From: Variovorax guangxiensis
GTDB taxonomy: Bacteria; Pseudomonadota; Gammaproteobacteria; Burkholderiales; Burkholderiaceae_C
Length of the DNA: 64,000 bases
Assembly (NCBI RefSeq): GCF_003952165.1
Contig: NZ_RXFT01000002.1
Location: forward strand, 62,001 to 126,000
Direction: 5' to 3'
A model generated the notes under the pieces. That model made no database searches. It saw only the letters and a list, made by a program, of their open reading frames with translations, and had not been told where the DNA came from. Positions 42,723-51,714 of the stretch are shown here, one piece after another (position 1 is the first letter of the stretch; each line of letters begins with the position of its first letter). The position numbers and the translations under genes were made by a program.

Positions 42723-43151
42723 TCAGCGCACCTTCGCGCAGACCGCCTCGAACACCGCGCCGCTCACCGTCTCGGGCTTGCCGACGGGCGACCACCGGGT
42801 GTGGCGGCCGATGTCGAGGTCGTGCACCTCGAGCGGCCCGTTGTAGCTGACGACACGGCGCATCTTCTCGCGGCGGCCCTTGCAGTCGTAGTCGCCCAGG
42901 TAGTTGGACGCGCGGAAGGGCTGCTTGCCCACGTCGTTCTGGAGCTCGAAGTAGTCGTAGCGGGTCCAGGCCTCGACGAATTCGCCGTGGGGGCGGATCG
43001 ACGGGATCTTCAGCGAAACCTTCTTGCGGGCCGTGGTCATGAGCTGTGTCCACTCCTGCTGTTTCGGCTGGGGCTGCGCGGAGACACAAGGGACGGCGGC
43101 CACCAGCGCAAGGACGCCGACGGCGGGGATCAGGCGAAGGAACGGGTTCAC
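42723..43151 (-). CDS. surface-adhesin E family secreted protein
   Basis: 142 residues. A signal peptide (about 1-25, ending V-S-A-Q) is followed by a small domain with W-T-R-Y-D-Y, Y-D-C-K-G-R-R-E-K and a C-terminal F-E-A-V-C, giving two cysteines likely to form a disulfide. This is the pattern of the short surface-adhesin E-like domain found in many betaproteobacterial periplasmic proteins. An adhesive role is not established. Convergent with the TctA-type gene. Confidence 0.72.
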   Translation of the reverse strand: MNPFLRLIPAVGVLALVAAVPCVSAQPQPKQQEWTQLMTTARKKVSLKIPSIRPHGEFVEAWTRYDYFELQNDVGKQPFRASNYLGDYDCKGRREKMRRVVSYNGPLEVHDLDIGRHTRWSPVGKPETVSGAVFEAVCAKVR

Positions 43152-43238
43152 GGCTCGGACTCCCTGTGTGGTTCTGTATGTCTGCGTGGGCCGGCGCCGG
43201 CCGGCAGCCGGAAGATATCAAAGCAGGCCCAGGGCAGC

Positions 43239-44585
43239 TCAGCGCGGCTTCGGCTGGGTCTTCTTCGGGGTCGGCTTCGGCGCAGGCTTCGGCTTGTCGC
43301 CGCCGAACAGCTTTTCCACCTGCTGCCCCACGCGCGCCCCGATGGCGGTGCCCACACCCGGCAGCACCGCGCTGCCGATGGCCGCGCCGGTGAGCGCGGC
43401 GCCGGTCAGCGAGAGTTCGGGGTCGCTCATGCTGCCGCCCACCTTCAGCGGCACGCCGACCACGCCGTCGACGAGGTCGACCGCGATCTCGCCGTCGAGC
43501 TTGCGGTTGAAGAGCTTCAGGTTGCCGCTGGCGGTGAGCACGCCCGAGCGGGCCTTGAGGTTGCTGTACTGCATCACCACGCCGTCCTCGGTGCCCTGGG
43601 TGTCGAGGGTGCCGGTGAGTTCGTCCAGCGCGGTGGTGCCTCCTCGGCTGATGCCTGCGGTGGTGACGGCCTTGGCCACGTCCAGCCTGGTGAGCGTGGC
43701 CGGTTGGACCGAGAAGGTGGTGCGGGTGTGCAGGCTGCGGATGAGCGCGCCGAGATCCTCGGCGCTCGCCGCCTCGGCCGCGAGCGTGGTGGTGCCCGAG
43801 AACTTGCCGGCCACCGAGGTGCGGCGGCCGAAGGCCTGCACCAGGCTCTCGATGTCGATCTGGCGCGGCTCCAGGTCGGCCGAGAGCTGGAGCTTGCCGT
43901 CGGGCTGCGTCTCGAGGCGGGAGACGCCGTTCCAGGTGCCGCCGCCCACGTCGATGCGGGTGCGCCAGCGGTCCTGCCCGGCCTGGCGGTCCAGGCGCAG
44001 GCGCACCGCAGAGGGAGTGCCGGCGCGCTCGATGCGGGCCTGGCGCGGCCGCCAGCCGGGGTCGAAGCGGATGTCGCCGTCGTAGGCCAGCGAGATGTCG
44101 CGCCGGTCGATCCAGCTCACGTCGCGCCAGCGCAGCTGTTCCACGGGGACGGGCGCGAGCGTCCATGGCGCCGGCAACGCGATGACGCCCTCCCCGCTCT
44201 CCCGCGGCTTGGGCCCCTTGCCCCGGAAGGCACGCACCGAGGCGCGCGGCAACACCAGGCCGTCGACCTCGATCTCGTCCACCGCAATGACGCGCTGCAG
44301 CAGCGGCGCGAACTGCAGCTGCACGCTCACGCGGCGCAGGGTGATGGGACGGGGCTGGTCGGTGGCGATGTCGGACAGCACGAGCACGGGTACCGGCACC
44401 AGCGCCCAATGGGCGCCGCCCACCTTCAGGGCCACGCCGAAGCGCTTCTCGAAGGCCTCGGCGATCTTCGCGGCCACCTCGTCGTCGGTGGGCAGGCGCG
44501 CGCTCACCACCCACACCAGCGCGCCCACGCCCAGCAGCAATGCAACGGCGATGCCGAGGAGCCAGCGGCGCAGGGGGAGCTTCAT
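43239..44585 (-). CDS. AsmA family protein
   Basis: 448 residues. One N-terminal membrane anchor (about 7-28) is followed by a large periplasmic domain made of beta-strand repeats, and the AsmA C-terminal region L-K-V-G-G-S-M-S-D-P-E-L-S-L-T. It ends in a Lys/Pro-rich tail (K-P-K-P-A-P-K-P-T-P-K-K). AsmA-like proteins are thought to bridge the membranes and move phospholipids to the outer membrane. It is shorter than the E. coli members TamB or YhdP. Divergent from a thioesterase gene. Confidence 0.87.
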   Translation of the reverse strand: MKLPLRRWLLGIAVALLLGVGALVWVVSARLPTDDEVAAKIAEAFEKRFGVALKVGGAHWALVPVPVLVLSDIATDQPRPITLRRVSVQLQFAPLLQRVIAVDEIEVDGLVLPRASVRAFRGKGPKPRESGEGVIALPAPWTLAPVPVEQLRWRDVSWIDRRDISLAYDGDIRFDPGWRPRQARIERAGTPSAVRLRLDRQAGQDRWRTRIDVGGGTWNGVSRLETQPDGKLQLSADLEPRQIDIESLVQAFGRRTSVAGKFSGTTTLAAEAASAEDLGALIRSLHTRTTFSVQPATLTRLDVAKAVTTAGISRGGTTALDELTGTLDTQGTEDGVVMQYSNLKARSGVLTASGNLKLFNRKLDGEIAVDLVDGVVGVPLKVGGSMSDPELSLTGAALTGAAIGSAVLPGVGTAIGARVGQQVEKLFGGDKPKPAPKPTPKKTQPKPR

Positions 44586-44682
44586 CGGCGCAAGGTAGCA
44601 CGCAAAGGCGACTCGGTTTGTCAGCCGCCATCGCTATAGTTTTGGCCACTGTTACAGGCAGGAAGAAAGAAAGAGGCACTGA

Positions 44683-45105
44683 ATGCGTATCTGGAAGAAA
44701 GAGGTCTCCGTCGAGACCCTGACGAGCAACCACGTGGGCACCGTCGTCTCCGCGCTGGGCATCGAGTTCCTGGAGGTGGGCGACGACTTCATCCGCGCCC
44801 GCTGCCCCGTGGACGAGCGCACCCGCCAGCCCTACGGCATCCTGCACGGCGGCGTGTCGGTGGTGCTGGCCGAGACGCTGGGCTCCTGCGGCGCCCACTA
44901 CTCGGCCCCCGAGGGCGACCGCGCCGTGGGCCTGGACATCAACGCCAACCACATCCGCTCGGTGACCAGCGGCTGGGTGATCGGCACGGCGCGGCCGGTG
45001 CACCGGGGGCGCACCACGCAGGTCTGGCAGATCGACCTGACCAACGAGGCGGGCGAGCTGACCTGCGTATCGCGCATCACGATGGCGGTGCTGCAGGCGC
45101 GCTGA
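44683..45105 (+). CDS. hotdog-fold thioesterase, PaaI/EntH type
   Basis: 140 residues. The motif G-I-L-H-G-G-V-S-V-V-L-A-E-T (His55, Glu64) matches the active site of acyl-CoA or aryl-CoA thioesterases such as EntH and the menaquinone-pathway hydrolase. D-I-N-A-N-H-I-R-S-V-T-S-G fits too. It likely hydrolyses stray CoA or carrier-bound thioesters in the cytoplasm. It stands alone, 136 bases before a permease gene. Confidence 0.88.
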   Translation: MRIWKKEVSVETLTSNHVGTVVSALGIEFLEVGDDFIRARCPVDERTRQPYGILHGGVSVVLAETLGSCGAHYSAPEGDRAVGLDINANHIRSVTSGWVIGTARPVHRGRTTQVWQIDLTNEAGELTCVSRITMAVLQAR

Positions 45106-45241
45106 AGGCGGCGGTTTTCTTTCTCCTGCGGCAGGGTGCATGCCGGTGTTCAGGGCGGGGTTCATCACCCACAATCACGCCCCGGGAAAGCCGGGACGTC
45201 CCGGCCACCGAGCACTACATCCAACAAGAGGAGATAGAAGA

Positions 45242-46525
45242 ATGTTCAACTGGACTGAACGGCCCGCGTCCGCGCTGGCCAACGGCGCGGTGATCGCGCC
45301 CGACGAGCGGCTGCCCTGGCTGCAGACCGGCGCGATGGGCGTGCAGCACGTCATCGCGATGTTCGGCGCCACGGTGCTGGCGCCGATCCTGATGGGCTTC
45401 AACCCCAACATCGCGATCCTGATGAGCGGCATCGGCACGCTCATCTTCTACTTCGTCACCGGCGGCAAGGTGCCCAGCTACCTGGGCTCGAGCTTCGCTT
45501 TCATCGGCGTGGTGATCGCCGCCAGCGGCTACACGGGCAAGGGGCCCAACGCCAACATCGCGGTGGCGCTGGGGGGCATCGTGGCCTGCGGGGTGGTGTA
45601 CATCCTGATCGGGGCCATCGTGCAGGCCATCGGCACGGGCTGGATCGAGCGCTTCATGCCGCCCGTGGTCACGGGCGCGGTGGTGGCGGTGATCGGGCTC
45701 AACCTGGCGGGCGTGCCGGTCAAGAACATGGCGGCCGGCAACTTCGACGCCTGGATGCAGGCCGTGACCTTCCTCTGCGTGGGCCTGGTGGCGGTGTTCA
45801 CCCGCGGCATGCTGCAGCGCCTGCTGATCCTGGTGGGGCTCATTCTGGCGACGCTGGTCTACGCCGCGCTGACCAATGGCATGGGCATGGGCAAGCCGGT
45901 GGACCTGAGCGGCATCGCCAACGCGGCCTGGTTCGGCATGCCGACCTTCACCGCGCCGGTGTTCACGGCCAACGCGATGCTGCTGATCGCGCCCGTGGCG
46001 ATCATCCTGGTGGCCGAGAACCTGGGCCACCTGAAGGCGGTGACGGCCATGACCGGCCGCAACCTCGACCCGTACATGGGCCGCGCCTTCATCGGCGACG
46101 GCATCGCCACCGTGGTGAGCGGCGCCGCAGGCGGCACGGGCGTGACCACCTACGCCGAGAACATCGGCGTGATGGCGGCCACGCGCATCTATTCCACCGC
46201 CGTGTTCGTGGTGGCCGCCGTCATCGCGCTGGTGCTGGGCTTCAGCCCGAAGTTCGGCGCGCTGATCCAGGCCATTCCGCTGCCGGTGATGGGCGGCGTG
46301 AGCATCGTGGTGTTCGGCCTGATCGCCATCGCGGGCGCCAAGATCTGGGTCGACAACAAGGTCGACTTCTCGCAGAACAGGAACCTGATCGTGGCGGCCA
46401 TCACGCTGATCATCGGTACGGGCGACTTCACGCTGAAGTTCGGCGACTTCGCCCTCGGCGGCATCGGCTGCGCGACCTTCGGCGCGATCATTCTTTACGC
46501 GCTGCTGGGCCGCTCCAGGAATTGA
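45242..46525 (+). CDS. uracil/xanthine permease family, RutG-like
   Basis: 427 residues of the nucleobase:cation symporter-2 family, with about fourteen hydrophobic segments. The sequence is close to RutG through much of its length (M-G-V-Q-H-V-I-A-M-F-G-A-T-V, G-G-K-V-P-S-Y-L-G-S-S-F-A-F, V-A-E-N-L-G-H-L-K-A-V). It should take up uracil or a purine by proton symport. No rut operon or pyrimidine degradation genes surround it, so it appears to act alone. ATG at 45242 behind GAGGAGATAG. Confidence 0.9.
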   Translation: MFNWTERPASALANGAVIAPDERLPWLQTGAMGVQHVIAMFGATVLAPILMGFNPNIAILMSGIGTLIFYFVTGGKVPSYLGSSFAFIGVVIAASGYTGKGPNANIAVALGGIVACGVVYILIGAIVQAIGTGWIERFMPPVVTGAVVAVIGLNLAGVPVKNMAAGNFDAWMQAVTFLCVGLVAVFTRGMLQRLLILVGLILATLVYAALTNGMGMGKPVDLSGIANAAWFGMPTFTAPVFTANAMLLIAPVAIILVAENLGHLKAVTAMTGRNLDPYMGRAFIGDGIATVVSGAAGGTGVTTYAENIGVMAATRIYSTAVFVVAAVIALVLGFSPKFGALIQAIPLPVMGGVSIVVFGLIAIAGAKIWVDNKVDFSQNRNLIVAAITLIIGTGDFTLKFGDFALGGIGCATFGAIILYALLGRSRN

Positions 46526-46550
46526 ACTGCGAGCGAGCCCTTCCAGGGAT

Positions 46551-46637
46551 ACCGTGGAACCGGCTTTGCCGGGCCACCGGTATCGCCCCCTGCAAGGGGG
46601 TTGGCGAAGCGACACGAAGTGCCGCGAAGCCTGGGGT
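46551..46637. repeat. dispersed repeat, copy 2 (inverted relative to copy 1)
   Basis: Begins ACCGTGGAACCGGCTTTGCC and ends with CTGGGGT; it matches the reverse complement of 19593-19680 nearly base for base. It lies between the permease and minC, in a 228-base gap that otherwise shows only the likely minC promoter region. Confidence 0.85.
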
Positions 46638-46753
46638 TAGCTTGGTAACCTCATGAAAGAAGTGTTTGCCGGAGGGCCTGAGGCGGGGGCCCTTCACCGG
46701 CCTTTGGCCCGCGCCCGTTAGACTCCAACGCTTTTCGCACCGACGTTTTCCCA

Positions 46754-47512
46754 ATGGCCGATGTCTCCGCCGCGCGCACCAAGGCGGTTTTCGAATTCAA
46801 GAGCGCCACGCTGCCGCTGATCGCAGTGATCCTCAAGACGTCCGACCTGGACGTGCTGGCCGAGGCGCTCGACGCCCAGCTGGCGGATTCGCCCGACTTC
46901 TTCGAGCAGGAGCCGGTGGTGATCGACCTCTCGCTGCTGCAGGAGTCGCAGGATGACGGCGACATCGACTTCGCCGCCCTGCGCGGCCTGCTGGCACGCC
47001 ACCAGACGCAGCCCATCGCGGTGCGCGGCGGCAACGACACCCAGCACGCCGCAGCGCGCGCGGCCGGCCTCTCGGTGGCGGCCATGCCCGCGGCCCCGGC
47101 GCCCCGCGCCCCGGCCCCGCCGGCCGAGCCCCCGGCCTCCGAGGCCCCGCAGATCGTGCGCGAGGTGCCGGTGCCGGCCAACGGCACGCTGCTGATCGAC
47201 AAGCCGCTGCGCTCGGGCCAGCAGGTCTACGCCCGCGGCGGCGACGTGGTGGTAACCGCCATCGTGAGTTTCGGCGCGGAAGTCATCGCCGACGGCAACG
47301 TGCACGTGTACGCGCCGCTGCGCGGCAAGGCCATTGCCGGCGCGCGCGGCAACACCGAGGCGCGGATCTTCTCGACCTGCATGGAGGCCCAGCTGGTAGC
47401 CGTGGCCGGCATCTACCGGACCAACGAGGTGCCGCTGCCCGACACGGTGCTGGGCAAGCCGGCCCAGGTGCGCCTGGACGGCAAGAAGATTTCCATCGAC
47501 CCCATTCCCTGA
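46754..47512 (+). CDS. minC: septum site-determining protein MinC
   Basis: 252 residues. The N-terminal FtsZ-inhibiting domain (about 1-100) is followed by a proline/alanine linker (110-135), then the beta-helical C-terminal domain with R-S-G-Q-Q-V-Y-A-R-G-G-D-V-V and G-A-R-G-N. MinC blocks FtsZ rings away from midcell and is placed by MinD and MinE. First gene of minC-minD-minE; minD starts 72 bases downstream. Confidence 0.96.
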   Translation: MADVSAARTKAVFEFKSATLPLIAVILKTSDLDVLAEALDAQLADSPDFFEQEPVVIDLSLLQESQDDGDIDFAALRGLLARHQTQPIAVRGGNDTQHAAARAAGLSVAAMPAAPAPRAPAPPAEPPASEAPQIVREVPVPANGTLLIDKPLRSGQQVYARGGDVVVTAIVSFGAEVIADGNVHVYAPLRGKAIAGARGNTEARIFSTCMEAQLVAVAGIYRTNEVPLPDTVLGKPAQVRLDGKKISIDPIP

Positions 47513-47584
47513 CCGGACGAACCCGATCACGGAATGCGGCGACCCTGACAAGCAACAACTGAATCGAAACAAGAAGGAATGGCC

Positions 47585-48400
47585 ATGGCCAAAATTGTGG
47601 TGGTGACTTCGGGCAAGGGCGGCGTCGGCAAGACGACGACGAGCGCCAGCTTCGCGTCGGGCCTCGCGCTCGCGGGCAAGAAGACGGCGGTGATCGACTT
47701 CGACGTGGGCCTGCGCAACCTCGACCTGATCATGGGCTGCGAACGCCGCGTGGTGTACGACCTGATCAACGTCATCCAGGGCGAGGCCAACCTGAGCCAG
47801 GCGCTCATCAAGGACAAGCAGTGCGACAACCTGTTCGTGCTGGCCGCCTCGCAGACGCGCGACAAGGAAGCGCTCACGCAGGAAGGCGTCGAGAAGGTGC
47901 TGGCCGACCTCGCCGCGATGGACTTCGAATACATCGTCTGCGACTCGCCCGCGGGCATCGAGACCGGCGCCATGATGGCCATGCACTTCGCCGACGAGGC
48001 GCTGGTGGTGACCAATCCCGAGGTGTCCTCGGTGCGCGACTCCGACCGCATCCTGGGCATGCTCAGCAGCAAGACCAAGCGCGCCAAGGAAGGCGGCGAG
48101 CCCATCAAGGAACACCTGCTGATCACCCGCTACAACCCCAACCGGGTGGCAGGCGGCCAGATGCTCTCGCTGGAGGACATCCAGGACATCCTGCGCATCA
48201 AGCTGATCGGCGTGATCCCCGAGTCGGAGAGCGTGCTGCACGCCTCCAACCAGGGCGTGCCGGCGATCCACGACAAGGAAACCGACGTGGCCCAGGCCTA
48301 CACCGACGTGGTGGCGCGCTTCCTCGGCGAGGACCGGCCGATGCGCTTCGTCGAGGCGGAGAAGCCGGGCTTCTTCAAGCGAATCTTCGGGAGCAAGTAG
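47585..48400 (+). CDS. minD: septum site-determining ATPase MinD
   Basis: 271 residues, the usual length. Deviant Walker A K-G-G-V-G-K-T-T near the N-terminus, D-S-P-A-G-I-E-T-G and a C-terminal amphipathic membrane-binding helix (P-G-F-F-K-R-I-F-G-S-K). The ATG at 47585 is preferred over the one two codons earlier because GAAGGA abuts the first ATG. Binds the membrane as an ATP dimer and recruits MinC. minE follows after three bases. Confidence 0.97.
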   Translation: MAKIVVVTSGKGGVGKTTTSASFASGLALAGKKTAVIDFDVGLRNLDLIMGCERRVVYDLINVIQGEANLSQALIKDKQCDNLFVLAASQTRDKEALTQEGVEKVLADLAAMDFEYIVCDSPAGIETGAMMAMHFADEALVVTNPEVSSVRDSDRILGMLSSKTKRAKEGGEPIKEHLLITRYNPNRVAGGQMLSLEDIQDILRIKLIGVIPESESVLHASNQGVPAIHDKETDVAQAYTDVVARFLGEDRPMRFVEAEKPGFFKRIFGSK

Positions 48401-48403
48401 CCC

Positions 48404-48682
48404 ATGTCCTTCCTCTCGTTCCTGCTGGGCGAAAAGAAGAAGACTGCGAGCGTCGCGAAAGAGCGGCTGCAGATCATCCTCGCCCACGAGCGCTCGAGCC
48501 TCAGCGGCAAGAAGCGGCCCGACTACCTGCCCGAACTCCAGCGCGAGCTGGTGGCGGTGATTTCCAAGTACGTGTCGATCAACGCGGACGACATCAAGGT
48601 CAACCTGGAGACCCAGGACAACCTCGAAGTGCTCGACATCAAGATCGAGCTGCCCGACCCGGCTCCGACGCCGGCGCGCTGA
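48404..48682 (+). CDS. minE: cell division topological specificity factor MinE
   Basis: 92 residues. The N-terminal membrane-targeting and MinD-activating region (M-S-F-L-S-F-L-L-G ... [13 protein letters not shown]) is followed by the dimerisation domain. It stimulates MinD ATPase and drives pole-to-pole oscillation. Last gene of the min operon. Confidence 0.97.
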   Translation: MSFLSFLLGEKKKTASVAKERLQIILAHERSSLSGKKRPDYLPELQRELVAVISKYVSINADDIKVNLETQDNLEVLDIKIELPDPAPTPAR

Positions 48683-48718
48683 GCGCGAAGGACCTGAAGC
48701 GCAGCGCCGGGCCCGCGT

Positions 48719-49636
48719 TCAGCGCTGCGCCACGAAGCGCGCCACCTGCGTCAGCACCTCGGCTTCCTTGAGGATGCGGCGATGTCCCCATCCCTGCGTG
48801 GCTACGAGCTGCGCACCGCGGATCGCATCGCGATACGCCTGCGCGTCGGCGAAGCGGTTCACGCGGTCGTCGCGGTCATGAACGATCAGCGTGGGCTGCG
48901 CGATGCGCGGGCCCACCGCCGCCGGTTCGAGCTGCGGCATCAGCACGCCCTCGCGCGATTCGAAGCGCCGCTGCATCGCGAGGCGCGTGGCTTCGCTCAG
49001 CCCGAAGGTGTGGGCGAAGTAGCGCGTGTATTCGCGCGGCGAAGCGGGCGGAGCGAGCAGCACGAGGCGCTCGGCCGGTAGCCCGCGTGCGGCAGCCAGG
49101 GCCAGCCCGTTGGCGCCCAGCGAATGCGCGACGGCGGCGCGCAATGCATGGCCATCGGCCGCCAGCCGGGCCGCGACGTAGGCGATGGCGCGCGCGAACT
49201 GCGGCGAATTGCTCATCGTGCCGGCGCTGCGGCCATGGGCCGGCAGCTCGAGCAGCACGGGCCGCAGCCCTGCGGCGGCCACGGCCTGTGCGAGCGGCAG
49301 CATCTGGCCCGCATGGCCGCCCCAGCCATGCACAAGCAGCACCACCGGTGCCGACTCGGCGCCCGAGTCCTGCGCGGCGAGGTGGTAGATGCCGACGCTG
49401 GCCTCTTCGAAGGACCAGTCCTCGCGCCGCCATTCGGCACCGGGGCCCTGCCCGCGATAGAGCCATTTGGGCGGCAGCGGCGTGCCGAAGACGCGGTAGG
49501 CGGCGCGCACCGCCAGCGCCGGCCAGAAGCGCTGCGAGGTGGTGAGGCCGAAGCGCAGCGCGCGCATCGTGCGGCTGGGCCGGTAGTAGTTGGACTGCGC
49601 GGCGTGGCCGGCTGCTGGAGGGGAAGTGCTCGTCAT
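48719..49636 (-). CDS. alpha/beta hydrolase
   Basis: 305 residues. Oxyanion region V-H-G-W-G-G, nucleophile elbow A-H-S-L-G-A (in place of the common G-x-S-x-G), and the likely terminal His in Q-G-W-G-H-R-R-I-L. ATG at 49636; a longer open frame continues over the small membrane protein gene and is rejected. Probably a lipase- or esterase-like enzyme of unknown substrate. Transcribed with the 37-residue membrane protein 22 bases upstream, behind a TetR-type operator. Confidence 0.86.
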   Translation of the reverse strand: MTSTSPPAAGHAAQSNYYRPSRTMRALRFGLTTSQRFWPALAVRAAYRVFGTPLPPKWLYRGQGPGAEWRREDWSFEEASVGIYHLAAQDSGAESAPVVLLVHGWGGHAGQMLPLAQAVAAAGLRPVLLELPAHGRSAGTMSNSPQFARAIAYVAARLAADGHALRAAVAHSLGANGLALAAARGLPAERLVLLAPPASPREYTRYFAHTFGLSEATRLAMQRRFESREGVLMPQLEPAAVGPRIAQPTLIVHDRDDRVNRFADAQAYRDAIRGAQLVATQGWGHRRILKEAEVLTQVARFVAQR

Positions 49637-49658
49637 GGATCGGTGGTCCTTCCGGGCT

Positions 49659-49772
49659 TCAGTACCAGACCCAGTCGCGGTTGCTGCGCGGCAGGCTGCG
49701 CAGGGTGTCGCGAAGGCCCTTGATGCCAAGGACGGCCGCGTAGGCGGCTAGAAAGAGGGCAATGATCAGCAT
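49659..49772 (-). CDS. 37-residue membrane protein
   Basis: A short gene with AGGAG ribosome site eight bases before the ATG (complement of 49770-49772) and a TGA at 49659-49661. The product begins with one hydrophobic helix (M-L-I-I-A-L-F-L-A-A-Y-A-A-V-L-G-I) and ends in a polar tail (N-R-D-W-V-W-Y). It lies 22 bases upstream of the hydrolase gene and 19 bases downstream of the TCGCAC...GTGCGA operator. It may be a membrane partner or regulator of the hydrolase; the family is not recognised. Confidence 0.65.
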   Translation of the reverse strand: MLIIALFLAAYAAVLGIKGLRDTLRSLPRSNRDWVWY

Positions 49773-49790
49773 GGTGCTTCTCCTGTTTTA

Positions 49791-49806
49791 TCGCACGGCT
49801 GTGCGA
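49791..49806. promoter_or_regulatory. TetR-type operator ahead of the hydrolase operon
   Basis: TCGCACGGCTGTGCGA: perfect 6-bp arms TCGCAC/GTGCGA around four bases. The same sequence, inverted and with one mismatch, lies upstream of the tetR gene at 50474-50489, which strongly suggests that the TetR protein binds both. Confidence 0.75.
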
Positions 49807-49859
49807 AATTTTGGCAAATCGAACGCAGGGAATCCGCCTGGTTCTTGAAGGGGCCTCGC

Positions 49860-50462
49860 TCAGGCGAGGTAGCTGGAAAGAAGCCGCTGCCAGGTCTGGG
49901 TGGCGCGGTCGGCGGCCTGCGGGTCGCGCAGGAAGCGCGCGTCGTGCAGCTGGGTCATGGTCACGCCGTTGAGCTCGCTCACGAGCTGCGCCGGATCGGT
50001 GTCTGCCTTGAGCTCGCCCGTCTCGATGGCCTGCAGCACGGTGCGGCGCAGCGCGGCGCGCCAGCGGGTGATTTCGCCGAGCAGCACGTCGCGCAGCTCG
50101 CCCTCGCGGTCGTCGAACTCGAAGGCGCCGGCCATGTAGAGGCAGCCGGTGTGCATCTCGACATCGCGCGTGCGGGCGATCCAGCGCGACACGATATCGT
50201 TGAGCCGGGCCAGGCCCTTGGGCTTCTGCATGGCGGGCACGAACACATCGGCCAGGAAGCCGCGGCCGTACTCCTCGATGACGGCCTTCTGCAGCGCCTC
50301 GCGCGAACCCACGCGCGAGAACACGCCGCTCTTGGACAGGCCCAGCCTGCTGGCCACGGCCTGCAGCGTGATCGCTTCCAGGCCTTCTGCCAGCGCGAGG
50401 TTCATTGCCGCGCCGACGATGGCGGCGCGGGTGAGTTCGCTTTTCTGGGTCTTGGCGTCCAT
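49860..50462 (-). CDS. TetR family transcriptional repressor
   Basis: 200 residues from the ATG at 50462. The N-terminal helix-turn-helix (I-T-L-Q-A-V-A-S-R-L-G-L-S-K-S-G-V-F-S-R-V-G-S-R) is followed by a helical ligand domain with a typical L-L-G-E-I-T-R-W-R region. An operator in its own promoter and the same operator ahead of the downstream small protein/hydrolase genes point to one shared regulon. Inducer unknown. Both gene sets run on the minus strand, 87 bases apart. Confidence 0.9.
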   Translation of the reverse strand: MDAKTQKSELTRAAIVGAAMNLALAEGLEAITLQAVASRLGLSKSGVFSRVGSREALQKAVIEEYGRGFLADVFVPAMQKPKGLARLNDIVSRWIARTRDVEMHTGCLYMAGAFEFDDREGELRDVLLGEITRWRAALRRTVLQAIETGELKADTDPAQLVSELNGVTMTQLHDARFLRDPQAADRATQTWQRLLSSYLA

Positions 50463-50473
50463 GCGGCGAACTT

Positions 50474-50489
50474 TAGCACAGCCGTGCGA
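50474..50489. promoter_or_regulatory. TetR autoregulatory operator
   Basis: TAGCACAGCCGTGCGA, 11 bases upstream of the tetR start. It is the reverse of the operator at 49791-49806 apart from one mismatched outer base. Confidence 0.75.
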
Positions 50490-50642
50490 AATCACAAGTG
50501 CCTGGAGAAAGGCCGCTGCTGGAGCGCCTTAAAGATGTTTTGCTCATGTGAAACCAACAAACGCATCGTTCCCCGAATAAGCGCTTCTGCCGAGAATCGC
50601 CGGTCGGCCCCAGCCGGGGCTTCGATGACTCCTCCGCGCCAG

Positions 50643-51587
50643 ATGAACTTCCAACAACTGCGCTCGGTACGCGAGGCCGTTCGTTGCGGCTTCAACCTGA
50701 CCGAAGTCGCCCACACACTGCACACCTCCCAGCCCGGCGTGAGCCGGCAGATCCGCGAGCTCGAGGAAGAGCTCGGCATAGAACTCTTCGTGCGCGCCGG
50801 CAAGCGGCTCACGGGGCTCACCGAACCTGGCGGGCACGTGCTGCCGATCATCGAGCGCATGCTGATGGAGAGCAGCAACCTCAAGCACGCGGGCCAGGAG
50901 TTCGTCGCGCAGCAAAGCGGCCTGCTCTCGGTGGCGGCCACGCACTCGCAGGCGCGCTACGCGATGCCGGTGGCCGTGCAGGAATTCCGCGCGCAGTTCC
51001 CGAACGTGAAGCTGCACTTGCACCAGGGCTCGCCCAAGCAGATCGCGCAGATGCTGCTGGACGGCGAGGCCGACGTGGGCATCGCCACAGAGGCGCTGGG
51101 CGACTATCCGCAGCTGGTCGCCCTGCCCTGCTACCGCTGGACGCATTCGGTAATAGTGCCGCCGGGGCATCCGCTGCTCGACGCGCCGCTCACGCTGGAG
51201 GCGCTCGCGCGCTATCCGCTCATCACCTACGACACGGGCTTCACCGGCCGCTCGCGCATCGACGAGGCCTTCGAGCAGCGCGGACTGCAGCCCAACATCG
51301 TGCTGGCCGCGATGGACGCCGACGTGATCAAGACCTACGTGCAGCTGGGCCTGGGCATCGGCATCGTGGCCGGCGTGGCCTACGAGGCCGAGCGCGACAC
51401 GCAGCTGCGCGCAATCGACGCGGGGCGGCTCTTCGGCATCAACCTCACCAAGCTGGCCGTGCGGCGCGGCACTTACCTGCGCAAGTATGTGTACGCCTTC
51501 ATCGAATCTTTCGCGCCCACGCTGACGCGCGCGGTCGTCGAAGGGGCTCTGGGAGACCAGGAGAAGGCCTCCCACTACGAAATCTAG
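50643..51587 (+). CDS. cysB: CysB-type LysR family regulator
   Basis: 314 residues. The N-terminus M-N-F-Q-Q-L-R-S-V-R-E-A-V and S-Q-P-G-V-S-R-Q-I-R-E-L-E-E-E-L-G are those of CysB/Cbl regulators. The inducer domain has T-H-S-Q-A-R-Y near residue 100. CysB activates sulfate assimilation in response to sulfur limitation through O- or N-acetylserine; whether this copy is CysB or its paralogue Cbl cannot be decided here. Start chosen at 50643 by homology. Divergent from tetR; no sulfur genes are adjacent. Confidence 0.9.
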   Translation: MNFQQLRSVREAVRCGFNLTEVAHTLHTSQPGVSRQIRELEEELGIELFVRAGKRLTGLTEPGGHVLPIIERMLMESSNLKHAGQEFVAQQSGLLSVAATHSQARYAMPVAVQEFRAQFPNVKLHLHQGSPKQIAQMLLDGEADVGIATEALGDYPQLVALPCYRWTHSVIVPPGHPLLDAPLTLEALARYPLITYDTGFTGRSRIDEAFEQRGLQPNIVLAAMDADVIKTYVQLGLGIGIVAGVAYEAERDTQLRAIDAGRLFGINLTKLAVRRGTYLRKYVYAFIESFAPTLTRAVVEGALGDQEKASHYEI

Positions 51588-51714
51588 GCTTTGTCCAGAA
51601 GCTGGAAGCGGTTGTGTACCGGGGACGACAGAATGGTTAAAAAAGAAGTCTGAAGCTTCACACAAGCGGCGTACATTCGGGTTAATTCCTTGGCTTCCTG
51701 GAAATGGATCAGCA

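Noticed and set aside
45106-45241. Riboswitch ahead of the RutG-like permease
   Set aside because: Some GC-rich pairing (CCCGGGAAAGCCGGG region), but no purine or other known riboswitch core could be recognised.
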